This document shows, piece after piece, positions 1 to 11,200 of a DNA stretch of 64,000 nt. Source of the stretch: Helianthus annuus. Its lineage: Eukaryota > Streptophyta > Magnoliopsida > Asterales > Asteraceae. The DNA is taken from contig NC_035435.2 in the NCBI RefSeq assembly GCF_002127325.2, positions 7,847,800 through 7,911,799 on the forward strand, read 5' to 3'. Numbering within the stretch: the first letter of the stretch is position 1; every line of letters starts with the position of its first letter. The notes beneath the pieces are model-generated. The model worked only from the letters and a program-made list of their open reading frames with translations. It did not search any database and was not told the origin of the DNA. Position numbers and translations under genes: made by a program.

Positions 1-915
1 AAGATTTTCAGTGTGTTTTAGCATAAATTTTGAAAAATTCAAAAAGATTTTCGACAACCTGATGTTGGAAAGCTGGTTATCAAAATTCCGAGTGCTAAAC
101 ATGATGACATTGTTGTGAGGGGGAGTGCTTCTAATTGTCAATATATAGTTTTTTAAATCAACAAAAGGTTCATCATATGTGAATGATTTGAGAGAAAATT
201 AGTGTTGCAAAATTGTTAAAATTAGAAAATTTATTTCCGGGATTAAGTAATTGCCAGGTTTTGACCTTGGATCTAAAGATAGAAAGCCAAGTTTCAATTC
301 TGAAAATCAAATTTTGAGAAGCCAGACAACGATCCTGAAGATGTTACTGAAGAACAAAGGAATGCCAGCAAATCGAGAGGGGGAGACCGAAGATAGAGAG
401 AGAGAGAAGTTCAGAGGACTGATAAAGACTGAAGATTGAAAAAGACTCGACCTTTAAGTCTTGTCAACATCTGAGGGGGAGTCTGTTGGTGCAGTCATCT
501 GTCGTCTTCGTCTTATGTCGAGTCCCGGGTTCGTTGCAGATCAAATTGGACAAGAAATCAAGATTTGAAGGCTGGCCGTTTGAGAGGATTGCTGGTCGTT
601 TGAATGAAGATGTTCCGTTTGAAGGCTGACCGTTTGAGAGTCATCCGTTTGAGTGTTAGGTGTCCGTTTGAGCCTATTCAAACGGTCAGGTCTCTAGTAT
701 AAATAGGTCTCAAACGGTAATCAGTTGTAACTGACGTGTAATCTGATATCGAGGTGCTGCTGGTATTTCTTTGTACTGTAATCACTGTCATATCAATAGA
801 AAAGAGGTTAAAAGTGTATTCAAGCTGTTTTCTAGTGCGTTTCTTAGTATTCCGCCTCTGAAACGTACGAGAGCTCTTCCGAACGACTCATTCAGGTCGC
901 GAATCCGATCCTACA
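1..915 (+). mobile_element. Copia-1: 3' end of a Ty1/Copia retrotransposon
   Basis: Only the last part of the element is in the window. Positions 1-483 are the region after pol. It has no long open frame; a short frame around 320-390 reads like a degenerate tail ending in Ser-Arg-Gly-Gly-Asp-Arg. Two purine-rich tracts are seen, GTGAGGGGGAGTGC near 115-128 and CTGAGGGGGAGTC at 471-483. The second directly precedes the LTR and is the functional polypurine tract by position. The first may be a duplicate tract, as described for Sirevirus-type Copia elements. The 5' part lies left of the window, so lineage and target duplication cannot be checked. Confidence 0.7.
484..915 (+). repeat. 3' LTR of Copia-1
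   Basis: The LTR opens with TGTTGG right after the purine tract and closes with CCTACA, a canonical TG...CA pair, giving 432 bp. A TATA box (TATAAATA) is at 698-705. Positions 565-715 hold six direct copies of CGTTTGA and two inverted copies (TCAAACGG). One pair, CCGTTTGA at 664-671 and TCAAACGG at 678-685, forms an 8 bp stem 12 bases upstream of the TATA box. The exact 3' boundary is inferred from the terminal CA and from hairpin repeats of a different element starting just after it. Confidence 0.7.
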
Positions 916-930
916 GGCGAAAATCAAACA

Positions 931-1038
931 AACCCACGCAGGGGTTAACTAAAAGACATGCCCACGCAGGGGCAGAATACAAAATGACAAGCCTACGCAG
1001 GGGCTGAGTACTGAAGCAAAAAGTCCACGCAGGGACTT
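931..1038 (-). repeat. Four hairpins with constant loop and varying stems
   Basis: Four units share the loop ACGCAG (plus strand) but have different stems that all pair: AACCC/GGGTT (931-946), TGCCC/GGGCA (959-974), AGCCT/GGGCT with one G-T pair (990-1005) and AAGTCC/GGACTT (1021-1038). They lie about 130 bases downstream of the element A ORF on the minus strand. Element B has a much longer array of similar units in its interior. Confidence 0.75.
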
Positions 1039-1168
1039 GATTACAACTAAAATAAATAAACAACAAAAAGGTCTTCAATGACCCCTCCTCTTGGACTTCC
1101 CTTTGAGTAGGTCCGACAGACCCTTAAAGAAGCCTCGGTTGCTTTCCCGTACCGTTCGGATTTCCTCT

Positions 1169-2299
1169 TCACAGTGGTCCAATATCGAGGACCTCTTGCT
1201 GGCGCTCGGGCGGGATTAGTTGTGGCTGCGGCGGCTGGTACAGAGGTTGAGGAGGTGGCGGACGCTGGTACTCATAAGTTGGGTAACCAGTGGTCCAAAG
1301 ACCTCCATAGGGTCCCTTTGGGTGACGAGCGTTGTAATCCCATGCCTCCTGATATGGGTCCACATTGGCATAGTCATAATGGTTATGCGCCGGCTGCTCG
1401 AAAGGGTTATACACCGCTGAACCGGCGTATGCAGGTATTGGGTTATCAAAACCCAACGGAGGTGCCATAGGCACTAAGTTGACCTCTGGAATGGGGTTTG
1501 ATGGACCCCCCATTTGCGGTTCTTCTTCTTCCTGGAGTGGCGGATAATGACTGCCACTCGAGGGCTGGGGAATGCTGATGCGGACCCCCCCTCGCACGGA
1601 CATCCGTGCGTTTGACCTCCTCTGCCTCGGTGGCTCCGGAGGCGGTTGTTGCTCCACTGGTGGTGGTGGTGGCGGAGTGACTGCCACGAAACGAAAATCC
1701 TGGGAAGGATCCTGTTGCTGTTGCTGCTGCTGCTGATAAGGAGACGAGTGCTCGGACGGGGTGAAATACCAGTCCCACTGGTTGAACCTCTCCTGGTAAC
1801 TGTCGGGACCACGATAAGGTGATCCGTGAAAGGATGACCCATCGGAGATTTCGATGGGGTGGTTCGGTGTTCCGGACGCAGGCTCCATGGGATCTGTGTC
1901 TACGTCCATGTCGTCCGCGGGATCCCCCGAGAAGTGATCCTCAGGTCCTAGTGGGTAAAAACCCACGGGTTCTGGAAGGTAGTTAGCCAGGTTGAACCGG
2001 CTTTGAAATGCTGGGGTAGGGTCACCAAAAAAGTGGTGAGAGTTGGACCTCTGTAAGGGTATGAAAGAAGGTGGTTGGTTGTTGGGCTCATTCTCTGATT
2101 GGGGCCCAAAAGAATGCTGATACGAAAGTGAGGAACTGAGAGAGACTGACCACCTCCCTGGTTCAACGTAGAGCCTCCATGGCTCCTGCGGGCTAGTACT
2201 CATGGTGATGGAAGGTGTTCGCCGGTGTGAGGGCCCGACTTCATGATCGTGACCCGTAACTGGGCCTTTGCCACGTCCTCTCAGAAATCTCGGCGACAT
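1169..2299 (-). CDS. Pro/Gln-rich 376-residue protein of element A, function unknown
   Basis: An uninterrupted minus-strand ORF of 376 codons, starting at the ATG at 2299-2297, about 175 bases after the primer site of element A, where gag would normally start. I do not recognise it. The N-terminus is basic with an Arg-Gly-Arg-Gly motif. The middle has an acidic patch (DMDVDTD), a run of eight Gln near residue 190, a poly-Pro run, and a basic RQRRSNARMSVRGGVR segment. The C-terminus is Pro/Tyr/Gln-rich with PPPPQPLYQPPQPQ. No zinc knuckle, protease, RT or integrase motif, signal peptide or membrane segment is visible. The composition suggests an intrinsically disordered, possibly RNA-binding protein. 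Automatic annotation might call it extensin-like, but Ser-Pro4 repeats and a secretion signal are absent. Being open over 1.1 kb in a non-autonomous element suggests recent origin or retained function. Confidence 0.55.
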   Translation of the reverse strand: MSPRFLRGRGKGPVTGHDHEVGPSHRRTPSITMSTSPQEPWRLYVEPGRWSVSLSSSLSYQHSFGPQSENEPNNQPPSFIPLQRSNSHHFFGDPTPAFQSRFNLANYLPEPVGFYPLGPEDHFSGDPADDMDVDTDPMEPASGTPNHPIEISDGSSFHGSPYRGPDSYQERFNQWDWYFTPSEHSSPYQQQQQQQQDPSQDFRFVAVTPPPPPPVEQQPPPEPPRQRRSNARMSVRGGVRISIPQPSSGSHYPPLQEEEEPQMGGPSNPIPEVNLVPMAPPLGFDNPIPAYAGSAVYNPFEQPAHNHYDYANVDPYQEAWDYNARHPKGPYGGLWTTGYPTYEYQRPPPPQPLYQPPQPQLIPPERQQEVLDIGPL

Positions 2300-2473
2300 T
2301 TTGACATGCAAACATGGTTAAGATAACGACCAAATATATAAAAATAAAAGACCAAATAACAAAACAAAACAGAGTTTGTCCTATGTTCGACGTCTAGACT
2401 CGGAACTCGAAGAATGTGCAATTCGTGCACTGAGATTAAACACAAAAGGCTAGTGTTTAATTCACTCAGTGTT

Positions 2474-2486
2474 GGCTCTGATACCA
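2474..2486 (-). other. Primer-binding site of element A (initiator Met tRNA)
   Basis: On the minus strand this reads TGGTATCAGAGCC, complementary to the 3' end of plant initiator methionine tRNA. It lies three bases inside the end of the LTR. This fixes the element's orientation as minus. Confidence 0.9.
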
Positions 2487-2489
2487 ACC

Positions 2490-5400
2490 TGTCACACCCC
2501 AAATTTCCACGTGTCACCGTTGGGCCCGGTGGGGGAGTATCGTGACGTAGTTGATATCATCATTGTCAAACAACATAAATTATAATGCACAGCGGAAACA
2601 ATAAAAATAGATTTATTTCAACCATATAAAATGTAATATCCAGTATCACATAGTAGCTGAAATAGATCCACAGGCGGATCAATATAAAGAGGAAAATTGT
2701 TCAACAGATGAATGGCATCCCAAGCTTGCGAGACTCTAACGATGCTAAGGACTAGCCAGCCTATTACGTGTAGAACCTGCACTTAATCTTTTTGGGAAAA
2801 ATACGTCAGTTTACACTGGTAAATACAATTTAACTGACTCATTTTGAAAATATTGTAAAAATTGATTAAATGCACATGGCACAAAACTTTTTATAATTTG
2901 GGATAATTAATTAAATCTAATCTTGTAAAAGAATTACATGTTTGTTATGCGTTCAGTCGCCCGGTTCGTGCCGGGTTTAAGGTTAATAGACACACCACTT
3001 TAGTATAAATCCGCGGTGGGAAACCAACGGTTATACCTGAATTATATGGACACATTATCGGGTGTACGCCTAAACCCGCGTGTCAAGGTCGTGGCCATTT
3101 CATGAATGATGCCAAGGATATCCAGGACATGATCATTAAACTCCCAAAGGTGTAAAACAAACAAAACTAAATTTTAAACGGGTCACACTGATAATACCCA
3201 ACTACTAATGAGTTAGGGTCAATTGCCCGACCAAGCGGTATTTTATATACCGTACCCCAAGCCCGTATAAGGGAAAATAAGTTAAAAGTATTTACCTGAG
3301 TAAGTATAAAACCACAATAAGCAAATGCAAGTGTCTTTTACTGGTCTTCTATTCTGGAACGAAGGTTTATAATAACCTATTAGAATCCTAACGGGTCTTT
3401 AATATAGCCTAAGCTTAGACCGGTTAGTTTCAAGGAATAAATACGGTTTAATCGCATGGAAAGCGAAAACTGGGAAGGAATGTGATTTAGGCCCAACAAG
3501 TTTGGAGACTTGTATAATATGGGTAAATTGATTACATTCTGGATTTTGAGATAAAGATGATATGGTTTGACCCGTTTCGGCTATTATGCGTAAACTAGTT
3601 ACATAAGCCGATCCGAACGCGAAAATGCGTAACGGGTAACCATATAAATCATATACAAGTTTCCTGAGATTATATGCACCAAATATGTTGTGATATCAGT
3701 AAGATATGTCCTATTATGCCCCAAATGATTTTAAACTCAAATTACACCTCATAAGGGCATTTTGGTCATTTAAAAGGGTATAAAAGAGTTAGACTAGTAA
3801 TCTGAGTTATATATTTGAATAAATCAGTAAATATACTTTGTTTACCATGTTATAATAGTAGGGTATCATATATATGTAAATTTTATTAATTATAACCATC
3901 TTATGCACCAAAAGGGCATTTTGGTAATTTCCCATAAGCCTAAAAGGTCAAAACTGGAAATCTGAGTTTCAAACTTTAGTTTACTGTTATAATGTAGAAT
4001 TTTACTAAATATATCAGTAGGTATTGACTCTTATACATATAAACTAGTTTTGACATAGACTATGTCGTAAAAATGCCTAAAAAGGTGATTTGGAGCCATT
4101 TCCGGGTTCTAAAGAAAAGCTGATATTTTTATAATTCCAGAAGGCTCAAAATAGTACATTTATCATAATAAATCAGTAGAAAAAGGTTTGAGGACAAAAG
4201 GATTTATAAAACTCATTTTATGGCTCAAAAGGGCAAAACCGGCATTAGCCGAATTAAGCTTAAAACTCTAAGTTATGCTCAGCCTAAAAATAAATAAAAA
4301 TCTCTAAAAATCCCAAAATATTATTTTATAACAGTAGGTATAAAGTTTTGTATAAAAATTTGGGTTTAGATAGGCTATATGCAATTTGCGCCATTAACTC
4401 ATTAAGAAAGCTCCTAATTACGCTAATGAGCATAACTCTTAATCTAGACCTCAAACTGATGTCAAATTTTGGTTACAAATCTATAATCCAGTAACTAAGA
4501 TGTTTACCCTTTTACATTTTCAAAAATCATATTTTATGGACATTTGGGCATAATGGTCAACATATGGGCATTTAACGGAAATTTGCATAATAATTAGACA
4601 ACTAGTGAACTAAGCCATATAATCACAGAGGGTTATACTAACATGTTACTAGGTCCAAAAGAAGCTCTAAGGCAATCTTAATCTTGACTAAAACGGGTCA
4701 GAACTGAAAGTCAAAGCGAAAGTCAAACTATGCGACTTTCGGTTCCAAACCGGGTCTAAACAGAAAATTGTCGAGTTGAACATGTTGGGACATGTTCTTA
4801 CATTAGTTCCCAAGTTATATTAATGATTAAACAGGTTGCATGTATCCTACATTGCTAATTATGCGTTAATTTGGATTTAAGCATTCTGTTGACTTTTTAA
4901 AGTGTACTTTGACTCGACAATTAACATGCTTAGAGTGGGAATCTGATAATACCCTTTTAAAGGTTTGTTGCCCACATAATTACCTACTTATAGGTATTTT
5001 TCATTCGAGATATTACTGAGTAATTTTGAACTAATCTCGAAGTCAAACCTTAATTACGACGGTTTGATTTTTAGCTAAATAACTAAGCTAAAAGGGATTA
5101 AAAGGGATTAAAAAGGATTAAGGATAGTTACAAAGATCCTAATTAGGGTTAGAGACTTAATGAGAACTTGTTGCTGTCCAGAAAAGCTCCAGAGAAGTCT
5201 TGAACCAAAGTCCCAAGTGAGCAAGTGAATATGGTTACAACACAAGTCCTTATATAGTAACTATAAGGTCCAAGATCATGCCATGCTAGCCTAGAATGGT
5301 TACAAGATCAACCCAAGTGTCCCTAATAGGCTAAATACTGCCTAGCAAGTCTCTGGTTTCGAAAACCATTCATGAGAGGCGGTGCAACAGGCTGAAAAGG

Positions 5401-6152
5401 CAGTTGTCCATTTTCTGCTGCCAGCGACTGGCTTACGGACCGTAAGCCTAAGCTCTTGCGGTCCGTATGCTCCTCTTGCAGACCGTATGCTTGAATGGTT
5501 GCGGTCCGTAACCGCCTTTGCTGAAATCGCCCAGGTATGTATCTTACGGACCGTAAGCCTAGGGCCTTGCGGTCCGTAACCGGTGGCCAGAAGACAAAAA
5601 TTTTTACAAACTTCAAGCCTTGACCATGCAACTTCGTGGACTCCGAATCTCATGCCATCTTTTCCAGTTGGGGGACCAGTTTGCTCAGCCATTGCATGCT
5701 TAGCATGCTTTTACAATCTTTGGCATCTTGTAACAACTTAAAGTGACGGAAAATTTCCAAGTTTAAAGCCTTGGATTCTTACAAAGGCTAAACATGTTTT
5801 ATTAAGTTAGTTCCAATCTTTCTTAGACAAGAATTTAAATCAGGATTTCAGTAGTAATATCCTTAATGACCCAATTTCCATATAAAAGATGGAATTTAAT
5901 TTATTTAGGAACAACCGGTTAATATATAACAGATGTTTGTCAAACAATTTAAGGATCTTGGGATTTTATAATTTGGGTCGTTCAGAGGTATTTTAATAAC
6001 ATGTCGCCCTTGGGTCGTTCAGAGGTATTTTAATAACATGACGCCCTTTTCAAATCCTACCATACATCTTTATTTGATCCGGGTTCCTAACACGTTTGTC
6101 CGTCATGACACGTGTCTTTATTTTATTGGGTACGAATTTTCGAGGTGTTACA
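2490..6152 (-). repeat. 5' LTR of element A (3663 bp)
   Basis: Plus-strand ends are TGTCACACCCC at 2490 and GGTGTTACA at 6152, i.e. TG...CA on both strands. The minus-strand TATA box (TATATAAG) is at 5256-5249. Upstream of it on the minus strand, 5430-5585 holds about six copies of a CGG-N-CCG palindrome; the best is GGCTTACGG-A-CCGTAAGCC at 5430-5448 with perfect 9 bp arms. Near the transcriptional start of the LTR is a direct duplication of 37 bp (5974-6010 and 6011-6047). The first few hundred bases align by eye with element B, so both belong to one superfamily, but they are too diverged to be an LTR pair. There is no gene in it; small open frames near 5323-5692 only reflect the palindrome repeats. 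Confidence 0.8.
5430..5585. repeat. CGG-N-CCG palindrome cluster in LTR A
   Basis: Repeated words such as CTTACGGACCGTAAG, CTTGCGGTCCGTATGC and GTTGCGGTCCGTAACC recur about six times. Each centres on CGG-N-CCG with extended, partly matching arms. The cluster is upstream of the minus-strand TATA box at 5249-5256. Confidence 0.75.
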
Positions 6153-6689
6153 AAAAGGCCTTGTCACAAGGACAATTAAAGCATAATCAATGATCTCTTG
6201 GATCTGTGATTTTTAAGGGTCGAACATAGTTCATCGCCTTTTGACAAGAAGTTTATAAAATAAAACTATCATTGTCATGAATACACCTTCGCCCATAGGC
6301 ATACATCTTAATTGGATGTTTTGATGTATACTTCATACTGTTGTTTGATAGCCGTGATTCGTATTGATCATATAGGCTATGAAGGTGGCTTGGAAAAGTC
6401 CAAGTACTTTTGGAAGCTAGTGTGGTCTCTCAAGTCACACAGCCAGGAATGTTAACATGTTCTTAGATGTTAACAAGGATTAATTATCTTAAGAGGGTTT
6501 TACCATCACAGCCATGTTCATAGACATATAGGCTAGGTTATACCATTAAGAGGATCTTTTGAAATTTTCAGCTGATCGATAAAGTTCGAGTAAAATTTGG
6601 AACTATCGCTGAATAAAGGATGAAATGAATACCTACATAAATTTTTTCAAAACTTTCGTAGATTATTAGGAATTTACAATAGTGCCTTA

Positions 6690-7530
6690 ATCAGGACTTT
6701 TAGTAATATATTTGTCCACAGAGGACTAAGAGGAAAAGTATAAGTCCGTATAAGGACTACAAAATATTGTAAATCTATATATGGGTTATAATGAAATATC
6801 AATGTCCTCAAAGGGGCTATTTCAAAATAGCGTATTCCCAAAGGGATTTTAATGAAATAACATGTCCATAAGAGGACTATATTGGTACAGCGTGCACACA
6901 AAAGGGCTTTGCTGTACAGGTGTCCTCACAGGGACTTTAAATAACTCTAGTCCATGCAGGGACTAAAAGAAAATAATAGTCCGTAAAGGGACTATACAAT
7001 ATGTCCGTATTGGGACTTTTATGATATAACATGTCCATGAAAGGATGTTAATAAACAATTGTCCTCCTAGGGACTTTATGTCGAGAGACACGTCCTCAAT
7101 GGGACTTCTTAATGAAACAATATGTCCTTAAAGGGACTTATAATAAAATATCATGTCCACAAGGGATCTAAATGTAATAAATTGTCCATAAAAGGGACTA
7201 TGACGAAATAATATGTCCTTGAAAGGACGATAATGAATTATTATGTCCGCCAGGGGACTTTGATAAAATCATATGTCTATGAAAAGACTTTTAATGAATT
7301 ACTATGCCCATGAAAGGACTATGATGAAATATAATGTCCATGAGAGGACTATATTGAAATATCAAGTCCACGAGAGGACTATTTTAAAAATAGTGTATCC
7401 ACAAAAGGGATTTTTAATAAAACACACGTCCATGAAAGGACTAAATAGCAAATGCCCATATAGGGTCTTAAGTCGAAAGGTATGCCCACTCAGGGACTAA
7501 AATAGAAGAGATAGGTTCTTATAAGGACTT
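6690..7530 (-). repeat. Array of about 25 short hairpin units in element B
   Basis: Imperfect units of roughly 30-33 bp each contain an inverted repeat of the form GTCC-N(4-8)-GGAC, for example AGTCC...GGACT near 6771-6787 and 7351-7380. Spacers between hairpins are A/T-rich (AATGAAATAATAT type). Some units have changed stems that still pair, such as ATCC...GGGAT near 7397-7411. Small ORFs crossing the array are by-products of the periodicity. Confidence 0.75.
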
Positions 7531-8215
7531 AAAAGACAAAGAACATTATGAAAGAAGGATTTTTTTTAACGCCTTCCTTGCTTCATTTCGATTGTTTCTC
7601 TTCTTTGTTTACCATATACGGTAGGGACGCTGAAGACCTCAGTGAATAAGATAAATATTCCAATCAGGATCCGTTATAGAAGTAGAATTCAAGGATTCAA
7701 TGGTTAAGGAATGATATGGACCACAGATTGGGTTTTGACTGACATAATCCAAGTCTGGGATTCCAAAACTTGGAGGTAAGAAATAAGGGTCATCAGCATT
7801 CACTAGCATTATTTTCAATACGGGGGCCTCAGGGACCACCTGGTATGGACTCCACTGGCACAGACTTTAAAATTTGAGCCTCAGGGACCTCCGGTATGGA
7901 CTCTGAAGTCTGATTGCAATTAAAATGGGTTTGGTTTTAGGAATGAGTCATTAAAGGCCTTTCCTCCAAACTAGTCGCACGCTTATTCTAGCTGTATTAT
8001 GAAGCTTGGCATTTCTTGGCTTCAGATGAAGAGAATCTCTATCAACGGCTTCCTTGCTTGGCGACTTATTCAAAATACATAAAATCGAAAACAATGTTTA
8101 CTTAATAGCGATGAGAGCATTCCTGTGTTAAGTCTAGACTCAAAAGGTCTAAGGAATATGCTACTGTGTCATTGAGATTAAACACAAAAGGTTAGTGTTT
8201 AATTCACTCAATGTT
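7531..8215 (-). other. Element B leader without a gene
   Basis: Non-coding interior between the hairpin array and the primer site. A degenerate direct repeat of about 50 bp is seen at 7825-7865 and 7876-7915 (GCCTCAGGGACC...GGTATGGACTC). The stretch next to the primer site, from about 8170, is nearly the same as the corresponding part of element A near 2425-2470, which supports the relationship. Confidence 0.6.
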
Positions 8216-8228
8216 GGCTCTGATACCA
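8216..8228 (-). other. Primer-binding site of element B (initiator Met tRNA)
   Basis: The minus strand reads TGGTATCAGAGCC, the same primer type as element A, three bases inside the LTR end. Confidence 0.9.
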
Positions 8229-8231
8229 ACC

Positions 8232-11200
8232 TGTCACACCCCGATATTTCCACATATTACTGGTTGGCCCGGTGGGGAGTATCGTGACGTAGTTGATATC
8301 ATCATGGTCTCATAATAGCACAGCGGAAGTCTTGGAATATAAAATATTATTACAAACTCAAATGTCTGAAAATATCAAAGTATTTATTATAGATGAGCCT
8401 GTAATATCAAATCCACAGGAGGATCATTACAAAATGTATAAAATGAAGCTTAGCAGACTTTGTGGCATCTTTAAGGATTTGCAAGATCCTCTTTTTCGAC
8501 ACCGAGCAACTCTTAGCCTATTACGAGTAGTACCTGCCACTTAGCCTTTTGAAAATACGCCAGTTTTCACTGGTAAATACAATTAACCGACTCATTTGAA
8601 AAGAGTTTATGAGAATTGATTTAAGTGCACAAGGCACAAAACCTTTTATAACTTGGGACAATTATTTAAAGATAATCTTGTATATTGAATTACATGTTTA
8701 CCATACATCTGGGGCCCAGTACAGAGACTGAGACATGATTAAACGACACACCACTTATAAACCCATAAAGGAGTTATCCCCAACTTGTGGGTAATTAATA
8801 ATTTATTATTTGGCATCTTTTCGGTGTATGCCTACACCCTGCGCATCAGTCGTGGCCATTTACAAATGAATGAGCCGAGGATATATCCAGGACACGATTG
8901 TTAACCCCCAATGTTTAAGGTATCAACAGAACAGTATCAAAACAGGTTTTGTGGATTTACTAGCCACAATCCGGCATTTGATTGATCCACACCCGACCAA
9001 GTGGTATTAATCTACTGTATCCCAAGCCCGTATAAGGGAAAATATGTTAAAAGTATTTACCTGAGCTAATACTTGATTCACAGCAAAATAACTCAGTCGT
9101 ATCCAATCTATCTAAATGCAGGTAGCTTTTACCAGGTGGCTCTAGTCTGGAGTGATGGTAATATATAACCAATTCAGAATGCTAACGGTCTTTATTTAAG
9201 TCGTAGACTTAGACCGGCTAGCTTAAAATATCTAATACGGTACGATACGCTAGATTAAGCGATGACCGGAATAGAATGTTATTTAGACCCAACAGGTACG
9301 AAGACTTGTATAATATGGGTAAATTAAACACATTCTGGATTTTGAGATAAAAATGATAAGGTTAAACCCGTTTCGGCAAACTTACGTAAACTAGTTACAT
9401 AAACCGATCCGAACGCGTAAATGCGTAACGGGCAACTAAATGAACCATATACAAGTCCCTTATGTCATTATGCTTAGAATATGTTAATACATCAGTAGGA
9501 TGTTAACATATATGCCCAAAAAGTATTTAAAACCAAATTAAGTCCCGTAGGGGCATTTTGGTCATTTTACCCTTTATAAAAGAGATTTTAAAGCAAACTG
9601 AGGTTCTGGTCTTTGGTAATCAGTAAAAATATTTATTTTATCACATTACATCAGTAAGATATCATACATATGTGAGGTTTACCATTTATGGCCAAACTAT
9701 GCCCCGAAATGGTATTTTGGTCATTTCACATATGCTTTTACGGACATTTTTGGAAGTCTGAGTTCACGACTTATACCTACTGTAATAATATTAAAATTTG
9801 TTTAAAAATTCAGTAGGTAACAAGTCTTAGGTGTTAATTATGGTTTAAAACCAAACTATGCACCTAAATAGCGTAAAAATCGCTAATTGACGATAATTAA
9901 GGAGTTTTATGGAAATCTGAGATTTTGATCAGTTTTGAATGCTCAAAATAATTTATTTAATATATGAAATCAATAGGAAAAGGTTTGGCATTCAAATCAT
10001 TTGTAAATCTCATTTTATGCTTGAAAAGTGTATTATCGTCATTTACCGAATAATACAAGAACTCTATGATATGATCAGTTTATAATCTGATCAAAAATTC
10101 CAACAATCCCTAAAAATAATATCTTAGCAGTAGGTAATGAGTTTTGGGTCAAAATCTAAGTTTAAACAGGCCTTATGCGGGATATCGCAATTTAATTAAA
10201 TAAAAAGCTTCTTTTTACGATATCGAGCATATCTCCTATTTGAAACCAAGAACTGATGTGAAATTTTCGGGACATGCTTATATATCAGTAACAAAGGTTT
10301 TTGTCCTCTCACATTTCTAAAAATCTCATTCATATGTCAAAAGGGCAAAATGGGCGTTTATAAGCATAATAACGGAAACTAGCGTATAACTCAAATTACT
10401 AAGGACCAGGTAATACAACCCTAGGGGGTTATACTACAACATAATACGGTCCTATTGGAAGCTTAAAACATAAAGGATTTAAGCTAGATTGGGTCAGAAC
10501 TGGAAGTCAAACCAAAAGTCAAGCTTTTGCGACTTTCGGTTGCGAACCGACCCTAAACTCAGAATTGTCGGGTTGAACTTGCTTAGACATGTTCTAATAG
10601 TAATTAGTAAGTTATTAGAGTGTTAAAATATAATTTATAACCTCTGCATCATTGGTTTTAATTAAAATTCACAAATCTACAAAGTTTGACTTTTTACCTA
10701 AATGGTTTGACCCGACAATTAACCAAGCAAACGAAGGAATTAGGAGGTGCCCTTTTAAGGGTTAATCACTTACCTAACTATGGTCTTATACCCACTTTCA
10801 TTTTGATCAGTGGCTGGACCATAAGAGTTTAAACCGAAAGTCAAAGTTATTTTACAATAACTTGACTTTTCGATTGTTAAAACATAAAACTGAACTAATG
10901 AGAGGGCTAAGGCACTTACAAAGGGTCCTAGCTATCTTTTCTACAAAAATTAAGTTCCACTTTAGCTTAAGAAGCTCCAGATTTGAGTGATAGAATGATA
11001 GAAAGAAAGGTGTGATGAAAATGGGTGAATTAGCTTCCTATTTATAGTTTTTGGTTGAGAATTGGATCAAGACGTGTGTTAGAGTAGTCATTAGGAGCAT
11101 TACACCTGTTATAACAGCTGTCCCAATTGGTTTGGAGCCCAGGAATCAATTTGGATTGGTTTAGAAGTGAATAGAATGGTCTCCAAGCAAGAATAAAATA

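Larger units (their letters stand above)
916..6152 (-). mobile_element. Element A: long-LTR retrotransposon, 5' part (minus strand)
   Basis: Read on the minus strand, this is a 5' LTR (6152 to 2490), a primer site for initiator methionine tRNA, a Pro/Gln-rich ORF, then short hairpin repeats until the end of Copia-1 at 915. No gag, RT or integrase is visible. The rest lies beyond Copia-1, outside the window. The LTR start is not preceded by a purine tract, so it is not the 3' LTR of element B; A most likely inserted into the interior of B. A plausible first half of the target duplication is AAAAG at 6153-6157. LTR style and primer type resemble large non-autonomous derivatives related to Tekay-type Ty3/gypsy elements; that is inference. 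Confidence 0.7.

Noticed and set aside
1169..2299. Extensin or cell-wall protein gene
   Set aside because: No signal peptide and no Ser-Pro4 repeats; it follows a retroelement primer site.
2474..2486. tRNA gene fragment
   Set aside because: Only the 13 bases complementary to the tRNA 3' end are present, beside an LTR end: a primer-binding site.
6690..7530. Regularly spaced short repeats, CRISPR-like at first sight
   Set aside because: Repeats are imperfect with no constant repeat/unique spacer pattern, no cas genes, and the setting is a plant retroelement interior.
2490..8231. LTR A and LTR B as the two LTRs of one element
   Set aside because: They are strongly diverged, both are followed by their own primer site, and no purine tract precedes LTR A.
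8293..8544. 83-codon ORF
   Set aside because: It lies within LTR B, shows no family motif, and the homologous part of LTR A is not open.
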